Source: Apostichopus japonicus | Taxonomy: Eukaryota > Echinodermata > Holothuroidea > Aspidochirotida > Stichopodidae | Assembly: GCF_037975245.1 (NCBI RefSeq) | Contig: NC_092579.1 | Span: 14,704,178 to 14,768,177, forward strand | DNA: 64,000 nucleotides | Reading direction: 5' to 3' | Part shown: piece after piece, positions 1 through 11,100 of the stretch | Numbering within the stretch: position 1 is the stretch's first letter | Layout of the letters: each line of letters opens with the position of its first letter | Position numbers and translations under genes: made by a program | Notes under the pieces: model-generated | Databases searched by the model: none | Told to the model about the DNA's origin: nothing | Seen by the model: only the letters and a program-made list of their open reading frames with translations

Positions 1-50
1 ATATAAATGAAAATCGTAATGAGTTGGAAAATCAAGAACAGTGAAAAACC

Positions 51-130
51 TTTCAGCCTCCACCGGGATTCGAACCACGGGCCTCCCGCTCTGTACGCGG
101 ACACCCTAACCACTAGGCTATGGACGCTGA
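51..130 (-). repeat. tRNA-like sequence, likely SINE head or tRNA pseudogene
   Basis: Read on the minus strand this has a tRNA-like order: an acceptor 5' strand (AGCGTCC), a box A-like segment (TAGCCTAGTGGTTAGGGTG), a 5-bp anticodon stem closing a 7-nt loop, and a box B (GGTTCGAATCC). The acceptor stem pairs 6 of 7. The T stem has mismatches and the loop would give anticodon ACA, which is unusual. I therefore read it as a tRNA-derived repeat or pseudogene rather than a working tRNA gene. Any SINE body would run left out of the window. Confidence 0.6.
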
Positions 131-332
131 TTGTATGTCCAGAGGTTCGAAACCGGTAAGGAAGATCGTAATTCCACTGTAGGCGTTTGTCACCTGTATC
201 GAACAATACTAGTTCTGTTTTTGGTGACATATTTTGCCTTACTCTAGAGATCAAACATGATGCTAACCAACTCGAAAATCATTTGTGATTCCTAAAGCCG
301 GATCTCGAAAGAGATACTTTGAACAGATATAT

Positions 333-466
<134 letters not shown>

Positions 467-830
467 ATTAGTGAGAGGAGAAAATGGAAACGTCCAAAAT
501 GGAGTTGTCGGTGTAAGGGGTAGGCTGAGGCGGACGCCCTTCTCGATCCGTCACTGGCTACCCTGTGTAGGCCTATATAATAGGGATCAGTGCTGTAATT
601 ATGTCACTGTTCCTCTTTCTCTTTCCGGTGTCTTGGCGCTTTTCTTCTGTTCCCTCCTTTTTCTCCTTTTCTCCTTTTTCTCTTTCTTCTTTTTCTTTTC
701 CCTTCCTTCCTCTCCTTCCTCCTCTTTTCCCCCCTTTTTTTCCCATTTTTCTTCTCTCTATTTTTCTCTCTTCTTTTTCTTACCCGGGGGGCTCGCGCCC
801 CCAACACCCCCCCCCCTGGATACGCGCCTG
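467..830. mobile_element. Dispersed transposon-derived repeat, copy 1 (polypyrimidine-rich, hAT-like right end)
   Basis: This stretch aligns by eye with 22951-23288. Both share a start around TTAGTGAGAG, the segment GGAGTTGTCGGTGTAAGGGG, ATGTCACTGTTCCTCTTTCT, a roughly 150-bp C/T-only tract, a short palindromic ACCCGGGG block, a run of C, and the same terminus CCTGGATACGCRCCTG. Reverse-complemented, that terminus is CAGGYGCGTATCCAGG, matching the left end at 21094. The C/T tract is open in several frames but is low complexity, not coding. No matching left terminus is visible upstream, so this copy looks truncated. Confidence 0.7.
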
Positions 831-2113
831 TTATCTGTCCCTCTCCCCTCCAACTCTCCCTCTCTTTTCCCACTCCCCCTCTCCTCCCCGCCCACTGTAT
901 CTGTAGCTTCTCTGATACAAACAGGAGATAATAGGCCAGATGGATGGGTCTTTGAGTTAAATGGCTTTAGGCTGAAAAGAGTTGTCCAGCCGCAGCAAGA
1001 AGTTATGCAGTCTGGTTGGATTCTCGAAGAATTGAGGGTGTCTAGGCGCGGCTAAGTCAGATCCTTCACTGTTATACTAGACCAAATATAGTTACACTGA
1101 CATCCACTGTTCCAGTTCCTAGTCCGAGGCAAGTAGAAAATTTTGGTAAATATTTTCTGAGAATCAACAATCATATCCTTTTTTACAATAGAATGGCTTT
1201 TTGCAAAGCGACATTAAATGAGTTACATAGGTTAAATGTGGCAATCTTTACGCCTATACTAGAGGCCCAGTTAGCATAATGAAATTTGAAAGGTGTAACT
1301 AATAAACAAACAACCTAGACCTATATGATAATGCAGTCCAGTTACAACATTAATACTAGGCCTAAGTTGAAATTAGGCTATAGCCTACCGTGTCATTTGA
1401 ATGAACGGAATACGGAAACGATAGACATTCTTGCATATTGATAGAATATAAATAGGGAAATGTTAGGCTGTCGTTCTGCATGTATTTCCTTTGATTTATG
1501 TCAAGCCATCGTAGGCTTTTTATTTCAAGGTTTACCCACTGTTCATTTGGACAAACAACAAAGACTAACGTTAGGCCTATGTTTGATAAAGGAACCATCG
1601 TTATTTGTGCAATTGCAAACACAACATACTAATTACTATAGCCTAGGCTAGGTAGCACTCTTGGTCTAATTTAGGCGTAGTCTACGCCTACTGTAAAATA
1701 GACCAAGCCTACAGGCCAACTCACCTTAAACATACTTTATTTAAGTAAGCTTTGCCAAGATATTAAAGCTTGAAAATGATCAAATGTACTATAACATAGC
1801 TTCCCAAAGGTTTATTCTCCATGCATTCCATAATCATAATGTGTTGATGAAGTAACATAAACTAGGCTGGGAATAGTAGATATTCTTCACAACTCTAATA
1901 GGATATTCAACTTATGCAACTAATTTGTAAATAAAACAGTTATATGCAGGAATTTTAGCTAATTGTTCTCTTTTTGGAAGATTTTGGGATTTTTGGAATG
2001 ATTTTTATTTACAGTACCTGTGAGAAGCCAACCTTTCCTGTCCCGCCCAGTGGTAATTTTTATAACTATATGAATAGCAAGGCCTATCAGATTTTTCTGT
2101 CTCTTTCCTGCAG
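831..2113. other. Upstream flank of the annexin gene; no gene seen
   Basis: No supportable coding region. The stretch from about 1350 to 1720 is unusually dense in TAGGCCTA, TAGGCTA and TAGCCTA words. A polypyrimidine tract and AG at 2112-2113 look like a 3' splice site in front of the annexin start codon, so the annexin transcript probably begins with a noncoding exon somewhere in this flank; I could not place it. Confidence 0.5.
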
Positions 2114-2162
2114 TGACCTAATAAATACGGTGCAGTAGTCGGACCCATATATTGAATTCAAC
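2114..2162 (+). other. Annexin 5' UTR segment in the first coding exon
   Basis: A pyrimidine-rich run ending CAG at 2111-2113 looks like a splice acceptor, and the 49 bases up to the ATG have in-frame stops, so they read as 5' UTR joined to an upstream noncoding exon. This is inferred from the splice consensus only. Confidence 0.45.
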
Positions 2163-5100
2163 ATGAGTTACCCCCCAGGAGGTGGTTATCCGGGTTACCC
2201 AGGTCAACCCCCGGTGAGTTATAAGCATAAATAGTTGTGGCAGCAGAAACTAGAAAAAAATCTAGTTATTTCTTGAGGTTTGTATCAAAACTGTATAAAC
2301 ATAAATTTTGAAGGGGAAGAATTTACCCCCATTCTGACCAAACTATCATTGTTTCTTTAAGTTAGCCACTTTCTACCAAATTCAGAGCTTTCTTTTTTCT
2401 GTTTAATCATAATGCTGCCCTTGCTAATTGCTACCTGTAATAATAATACAACCCCCCTGAAATAAAAAAAGGGAGCTCTTTTGGCTTGAAATTCTCTTTT
2501 AATTTAATGCAGCTACTTTAAATGCAAATTCATGAAATAGTTTGGAATTTTGTTAGAAATCAAAAGTTTAAAGATCTACTGCCAACAATTTTAGCCACGA
2601 AACATTTTTTCGACATATTCCCTGTCTCATCACACCAGTCTTTATGACTTTTGTGGAAGGTGTACGGTTCCTTTCTCCTTTGTCTTCTGTCAATCATAAG
2701 CTTTTTAAGTGCGAGTTTAATGCCTGTGACAAATAATTAATTCTGGTTTTCATGTTATTATCATTTTAAACTTTTTCCTCTCACAGCAACCAGGATATGG
2801 GGCCCCACCTGGTGGCGCAGGTTACCCGCCAACATCTGGTTACCCACCAGCTGGTCAGCCTGGTGTAGGCTATCCTCCACAGCCAGGGTTTCCTCCTGTG
2901 GGTGCTGGCTACCCTGCAGCCTCAGGTTACCCTCCCCCTGCAGGGGGAGGATATCCTGCTCCAGCTGCAGGTGGTTATCCCCCTGCTGCAGGTGGTTACC
3001 CCCCTGCTGCAGGTGGTTATCCCCCTGCTGCAGGCGGTTACCCTCCTGCCGGTTATCCACAAGGTACGTTTCACAGGACATTGTATATATATTTTAGTAA
3101 TAATAATTTAGTGTTCACATTTGGAGTGGCATTTATTGGGTGAATGAATTTTATGATTGATTTCTCATAAAATACTGAAAATGGTACGCCTTCAGTGTGC
3201 AAGAACTGAAAAACAATTTTGCATTTTGCGCTGTGATATCAGATAAATTGTGCTTTGCTATTATTAATAAGATTTGAAAATAGTGCATATGAAATGTTTT
3301 AAAAGCTACTTCATTGATCTATTTTGTGTTATTTTAAAACATACCTACTGACTTCTGTAGCTAGCCAAAGGCAGCTGTAATTTATTACTCTTTTCAAGAT
3401 ATTTTTTATTACAAGATGTTTTGAATGGATTTATTCAAATTTTCTTCCCCTTATCCAAATGATATTATCATATCGTGATAATAGACCTCAAACTTCCATT
3501 TGATCCAGAGCATTACTAGCCATATCTGTAATTTTTATAAAAACAAATTGTGATTGCAACTAATAAAAAAAAATGATCTATCAACTTGTGATTGATTTGG
3601 CAGTACAAACACGGGTTGAAACAGGGATTTTTAAATTAAAGTTACTTTGTGATTATATATATGCAAGATCAAGGTGGTTCACATTGCACAACATGAATTT
3701 GACTTTGTCAAATATGTGTAAAGCAAAACTTCATGGTAAAGCATTATTGCTATAAGCTATCAAGTAGAATGTGAAAAATGACTATAATATTACCTCTCTT
3801 GGCAGATCCTTTTTTTCATCATTACTATTTTGTTCATTCAAGCTCAAGAATAACAAAGCCAAATATTTCAAGTTACCCATGTTTTTTTTTTCAGGGGGGT
3901 GGGAGGGGTTGGGTGTGTGTACTGATCTCGCAATGAAAAACATTGTTTGGCAGCTATAAAAATAAACCTAACCCCTTTATGGCACATATATGCTGAGAGT
4001 AGAAACATTGTGAGTCTCAATATTATTTTTCTCACTTTGGCTTACAGGTCAACCACCTCAGGCTGCGCCAGGATTTACAGCTCCAGCGTATGGTCAGCCA
4101 CCGGCCACTTACGGCCAACAACCACCACCAGCATCGGGATACGGGCAGCCCGCTCCAGCACCATATGGTCAACAACCCGGAGGGTATGGAGCGCCACCAC
4201 AGTCGTATGCTCCACCACCTGGTCAAGCTCAGCTGTATGGACAGCCAGGAGCTCCACCACCAGGAGGTGTCCCGCCGCAAGGTGGCGTTCCCCCTGCAGG
4301 TACTGGCTATCGTCCTCTTTAACAGCAAAATCCAAATATTGTGTGGAGAGGGTGAAGAGTTGTTTTGCTCTGTCAGGCCAGCAAATTTTCATTGCTCTTA
4401 TCAATGACATCATGTCTCTTAACATGAAACACCTTGCTGCTTACTGCTCCCCAATCATTTCTCCCAAAAAAAATGTTGTTTGGGGATTTGGGCAATATTA
4501 GAACTCACAATAATAGAAGGATTCTACTCAACTACATGGCTATCAAAGATAGGAAAGGTTTTCAGGACTTACGTTTCGATAACATATTCAAACACGGAAG
4601 TAATGTTGCAATTTACTAAGACATTGGAAAGCTTTGAGTGTAGTAACGATAAGATGAGTTAAGTATTCAAAGAGTGTATTGATGTGGTTCTTGTTCCAGT
4701 GTGAATCTTTGCCATAGTTCTAAACCGTCAATGATCTAGATCATGTATAAATTGTTTTTCTTAGTTTGCCTAATATTTGCTCTTTTCGTCTTCTGGTGTT
4801 TGATATGGTTTGTAGTTGTGCCAAATATAACAGTTCTCCACCATAGAGATCCAAGTTCTGGTTAGCTTTGTATTACAAGTATGTACAGTATTATAGTTCA
4901 GTAATATAGAAACGTTAACTTTATTTGTTTTAACTGTTTTATCATGTTAGTGCCTCCAGACGGTTCTGGAGGGCGTGACTCTAAATTTACCTTTCGCCCA
5001 TCATGCATTTCAAATGAGACAAAAGTTTTTTTGAGAACATGCAGTTGTACCATGATTGTTTTTACAAGAGTTATAACTCTGCTGTATATTTGTGACTTTT

Positions 5101-8100
5101 CTTCCGTATTAGTTTTTCGTGATATCCTTTGGTGAAAAGAAATCAAAAGGATAATAAGACTGGTAAACAGTTTTCTAAGAGATAAATTTGGTGTCAAATG
5201 ATCAACAAAACTTTCATCTTGAGATTAACTTCTATGCATTTCTGAACTTGTTCAAGCATTGGTTTGTCAGCAACTCTTTAGCTTTACAGTAATTATTTCT
5301 CCCGTCAGAACCTCTTCTCAAGGCAAAAGCTAGAAACTAATTATAGCATGATGAAAAGTGGGATTAAACTTTTTTTCTATCTCACTTAACAGCTTGGCCA
5401 AAGATGTTTTTTTTTTTTTTCTCTTTTTTTTCTCCGTTTTGCAGTACCTTTAAAATTTCCTGATTGTATGTAAAAAAAAAAATTCTTCAAGGTAGTTTTT
5501 TTGTTTTTTTCTCGATAAACATGAAAACAAAGTACTATTGTATTTTAAAATCTTTAACCATTGTACTTTTGAAAAGATATATTTTCTGAAGAGAAGGATT
5601 GCAATACACAGGCAAAAATATTTATTCTCACTTTCTGTTTTGTCTTCTTTGAAGTTTTGAGGGTCAAAGAGAAAAAAAACTATTCCAATGAAAATAATCC
5701 ACATGATTCTTGCTGATCATAGAGGTTTCAGGGATTGGACATAAGTTTGGGACATTTGTCAAGTTGCTTGAGCAAGTTCAGAGAAAATGGGTTGTGCGTA
5801 ACTATTCATCTTAAATATACTTGTCATATAATTAAAACCATTTTACTCTTCTTGAAATGTGAGTATTATGCTAGTCTAGGGTCATTTGACCCCTAAATTA
5901 TTTCATTTATTAATATGACATTGCATAGTAAGAAAACTTCTAACCATATTGCATTGCATGTCCATATAAAGACATTTTGAGTTTTCTTTGGGCAAAGACA
6001 GGTCAACAGAAGCACCAAATGGATTTTTGGTTGGGTTCAGGTAGGAAAGGGGAGGAGTGGGGTAGAAGAAGTCAGGTAACTGTTGTAGCTATGTGCAACA
6101 TGACTCCGGCTCTGTGTAATTGCTCGGTTATATCATTGGCCTTAATTTTTAAGAAGGTTCAGCAAACCAGTTTCCCCTCCCTCTATTGTTCAGTACATAA
6201 GTCATAGGGATTCGTTTCTTGTGAAAACAGAGAAACGGAAAATCAAAAGTGTTGAAAAAGCCCTCAACAGATTCCAGGAATATGACACCCTTTGCTTTCG
6301 ACTACTCGTCCCTCTTCGTCCAACTGACCAGATAACGATAAGCAGCCTTGAAAGGTTACATCCTAAAGTAACTGAGTTGCATAAAGTTCCTCATGGCATT
6401 CATAGCAAACATGGAATAGTGGAATACATGATTTCACTTGATTTGATTTTATCTGCTGTGCAATATTTCCTAATATTGAGATATTAGCATTGAAAAGCTT
6501 GTCCTATCTAAATATAACTGTTACAAACATCATGATTCTAACCACCACGGAATATTGAATCCAGAATGGGCAAATTTACAAACTGTGTAAACATGTATAG
6601 CAGCTGTATTGATACACACTGCACCATTGAACCATAGAACACTGAACCACTGAACTGAAACAGAAAAACGAACCATAGATAACCATAACTAACAAAATGC
6701 AGAGCCTTCAATAGTGCTGTATGACAGTTCCATGCATTCGCTACATAACACAGAAAACAATATGTATGAGAGTGCCATTGCTAAAAATAGCAGAATCAAA
6801 ATGAACAAGCAAGTCATTGATTAACTGGCAAGACCAGTTTCATTACTTTTCTAGCATTTTAATAGGCAATGGCTAATCACCCTCTTGAGAGACATGTGGA
6901 ATAAGTGGTTTGTTTATTAAACTCAGTTTTTGTGTTTCCATCATTGTCTAGAAATACGTTATAAAACAAAAAGTGGACCTCCACTATCAATTCTTTCCCT
7001 TCCATGGTAACACTCGTCAAGCCTTACTTTCTTGTTACAGTAGGTCTTATTGTGTGAAATAACAAATTAAGATAGAACCAGATTTAAAGAAACCATCAGA
7101 GGTCTGTCTTTTCATTCTTGGTAGTTTTTTTTTTAATATATCCATTTTTCTCTCCTGCTATTCTTCATATGATTTTGTCTTTATTATTATTATTGCAATC
7201 ACCATTATCTCTACAGGAGCTCCACCACCAGCTGCAGCCCCAGCTAAGCCTCAGGTAAATCATTTTGTGCCTTGTTTCTTCTTTTCTATTTCTTTTTCTT
7301 CATTATTTTTGAGGGGACAGTTAATCTAATTGGGAGCACAAATCTTGTATCTTTACTCCCCTCCCCCCCCCCATCCTGTAAAATGTCTGGCAACAATCAG
7401 CTAGTAACTCTCAAACTTTGTTAACTGTTATATTCAGGATGACATTTATTTCCATTTCTTAAGGTTTCTTAAGATGGTTTTGGAATGAAGATGTGTAATT
7501 ATGTGGTAAAATACTCTTGGGGAAGGGGGGGGGGGGCTTTCAGTGAGATTTGATTATTTGTGATATATGGTGCTCTTGTAAACTTGCAAAATTCTTATAA
7601 CAGTTCATATCTCTTATTGACCAACTGATGAATCATCCCAACTAAACCAACCCCACCTAGTTTAGGAGCATAGCTAGATTTTTGTTTTTTGTTTGTGGGG
7701 GGGGGGGGCTAGCCCTCTCTTTCTCCTCATTTCCCTGTGGCTGCACCATTGATGATTGACATATCCATTCCTTTGTTCCTAATTATTTTGTCCCATTTCT
7801 GAAGTTAGTCAGAAAAGTAAAACCTAAGTGTAATTCCTAGAAATTCTCATAATTTTTGTTTCCTCCCCCTGCCTTTTATATTTAATATCATGTAGGCACC
7901 CCCTCCTGTCAGCCAGCCACCAACTGCTGCCATGCAGAACCTGTCCATGACGGAGTCTCATGGTACCGTCAAACCGGCAAGCCCATTTGATGCAGAGGCT
8001 GATTGTGAGTCACTGAGGAAGGCCATGAGGGGTGCAGGTGAGGTCCATGACAGTATTTTTGGTACCATAGACAATAGGTGTCTCACTCATCTAGGCAGGG

Positions 8101-11100
8101 TAGTGAGGGGGGGGGGGGGAGAGTTCAAAAGTTTTTGCACTTGCTGGGTTGCTAATCTTTAACGTCACAAATTTTAGGATGTTTGAAATTACAGAAAATT
8201 TGTAAATAGTATTTTCTTGGGTGCACTGACCCTCCCAAGTTATTCCGAGACATGAAAGAGGGTACACCTAGAGATATATATTTTTTTAAATTATTAATAA
8301 TGAGAAAAACACAAAAATAGAATTGAAAATAAATAGTCCATGGCATACAGTATCCTGGCATGTAGACTTAATTATATGCACCATTTCATGTCAAACATTT
8401 GGATCCCCCGCCCCCACCATACTAGAGTCAGGCCACATCCCCTCCTTGAAATCCTGGATCCATCCCTGTCTCCCCCGATTGCTCAGTTTAGCTCATTTTT
8501 CATTTTGTTACAGGAACCGATGAAAATGTCATCATCACTATGATCTCCAGCAGGAGCAATAAGCAGCGGCAGGAGATAAGACTGAGGTACAAGACCATGT
8601 ATGGCAAGGTATGGCTTTCATATTGTTTCACTTAGAGCAGGACTGCTGCTAAACAGTTTCTTTCAGTTTCTTTTTACCTAATTGAGATCATCTTTATACA
8701 GTATGTGTACTACCATGTCATACCTTAAAGCACTTTAACTGACAGTAGTATGGTCCGTTAAACAAGCTGTTTCTATGGGAACGTTATCAGTATGTCTGCT
8801 GCGAAGTGTGATGTCAATGCACTGTACAGAGTGGGACCAGTATTAGATAATTGTCCCAACTCGCTGAGGTGGTACTAGCATTTATAAAAAACTTGCTGCA
8901 ATCTGATTTTTGGTAATTGTTGTTTGAAGCAATAACACATCTTATATTTTCAATGACAAATATTTGGGGCAAAAATATGACATTAAAGGAACGTTAGGTT
9001 GATCAGTGAATTATATATCTTTTTTGCTAACTTTGGTAAAGCTGTGAAAACTTCAAAACCGTTTTCTATTTGTCTACAACTTTTTCACCAAAAAAAGACC
9101 CTTAAAAATGAGAATACAAATTTTACTTTGTCTGTTGTAATTTGATCAAAACAAATCATATCAAATCTGGTGTTTCAAATTCAGCTTCTAATGCTTATTC
9201 AGAAAACACAGTTGTCTATGGTGTATCCAACACCTTATTCTCCCAGTGAAATCAGTTATTTATTATCCTTCACAAACAAAACCCTTTTCCCATATTTTCT
9301 GTATATATTTTGGTGATCAATGGTGTGGATCACTGGGCGTGTCCAGTACCCAGCCAGCCTCACAGTCAATATTTTTCGTCTCTCATCAGAAGTCCGTACT
9401 GACATGGGCTGATCCCGATTATTTTGCATGTATAGGTCTTTAATTTGTTAGTCAATAGTGTCTTGGTTGGTTTGCAGGAAACAAATGCATAAAAATTTAG
9501 TGGACCTGACGTATTGATAGTATGGCAGGATCTCATTTCATAGGCAGTTTGACAAATGACCAAAGCAAAACTTTTTCGAGGGGAATGACCGATGGGTGAA
9601 TCGATAGCGCAAACTTTTCTCTATGTATCTTTTCTTTTACCCGCTTTGAATTTAAGGTTTTTTTTTATTTTTTTAAGGACAAATATTTTGTACCTATTTC
9701 TTATTCTTTACTTTCATCACACCGCCAACTTTTGTCTCATCTTCTCTTCCTTTGTGTCAGGACCTTATGAATGACTTGAAGTCAGAGCTGAGCGGTAACC
9801 TGGAACAGTGCCTCTTGGCAATGTTTGAGCCAACAACTCTCTACGATGCCAAGCAGTTAAGGAAAGCTATGAAGGTGATCTTTCATTTATCTAAATATTT
9901 CTGAATATCGTATCCTTGCATCCCGCCGTCACTCTTGTCATGTTCTCTCACGACAAGTAAACAAGATTTATCCTCATTTGGCAGTCTTCATAATCCACGT
10001 ACCAGCGGCAAAGATTTGGTGGATTATTCAAGAAATGAGATACACAACCTTCTCCATAAATTCCCATATTTTAACTTTCTCAAACGGAAATGGTCCTGGA
10101 GGGGGGTTGTCCTAGGTTTACTGAGTAATGCTTAAACTAGGTTCTCAACGGCTAGTTTTCACCCTACAAAGTTTTCGTTTTTTTGTTCAAATATTTCGTG
10201 TTGATTAATTTTTCTTCAATAATTAAAATGATTCCTTGCAATTTAAAACTTTTCTTCGCTCGAACAAACCCCAATGAATAGTTTCTTGGAGTATTTGAAA
10301 ATTAGATATTAAATAACTTCAAACAATCAATCCATCCTCACAAATCTTGCATCTTTGGTTCACCCCAACTTCCATGTGGTTCGGATTGCGTCATTTGCAC
10401 CAATTATCCTAGCCTCCATCTCTTACCATCTCATCTACATCGCCAGACACAATTAAGGATATAAACATCTAGAAATTGGCTGCCTCTGACACAACAAATA
10501 AATCACTGTCTCTTTGAAATGATTGTGGCGAGAGTGTTTAATCTACTCGTATATATCGATGGCACCTTCATAGGCAGTTTGACAAATGACCAAAGCAAAA
10601 CTTGTTCGATGGGTGAATCGATAGCGCAAACTTTTCTCTTTGTATCTAGAAATTGGCTGCCTCGGACACAACAAATTAATCACTGTCTCTTTGAAATGAT
10701 TGTGGAGAAAGTATGTTTAATCTACTCGTATATATCGATGGCACCTTCTTATCACTTTCCCTCTTCCATTTCCACTTTGTAGGGTGCGGGCACCGACGAA
10801 TCGTGTCTGATTGAGATTCTCTGCACACGAACTAACCAAGAAATTAAAGAAATCAAGGAGCAGTACAAGAGTTGTAAGTTCTGGCACAAAATATACCACA
10901 TCATTTATTGAAAATGGGTGGGCCTAATTTTCTAGTTTTCCCCCCGGGACCAAGTTTTGCCTCATACTAAAGGTTTCTGTGTATAGGACCACATCTTTGC
11001 ACCTGTATAGCAAGTTATCCACTTTACATAGCATTTTTGCGATGCCATACTGGATAAATCTATTCCCTGCTAGTGGTGTAACATTCTTTAAGGTGATCTA

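Noticed and set aside
51-130. Functional tRNA gene
   Set aside because: T-stem mismatches, an acceptor mismatch and anticodon ACA argue for a tRNA-derived repeat.
471-1055. 194-codon frame with long Phe/Ser/Leu runs
   Set aside because: Translation of a C/T-only tract in a dispersed repeat; the same occurs at 22969-23289. Low complexity, not a gene.
3947-4501. 184-codon frame and minus-strand companions at 4032-4425
   Set aside because: Other frames of annexin exon 3; the spliced annexin frame fits at both junctions.
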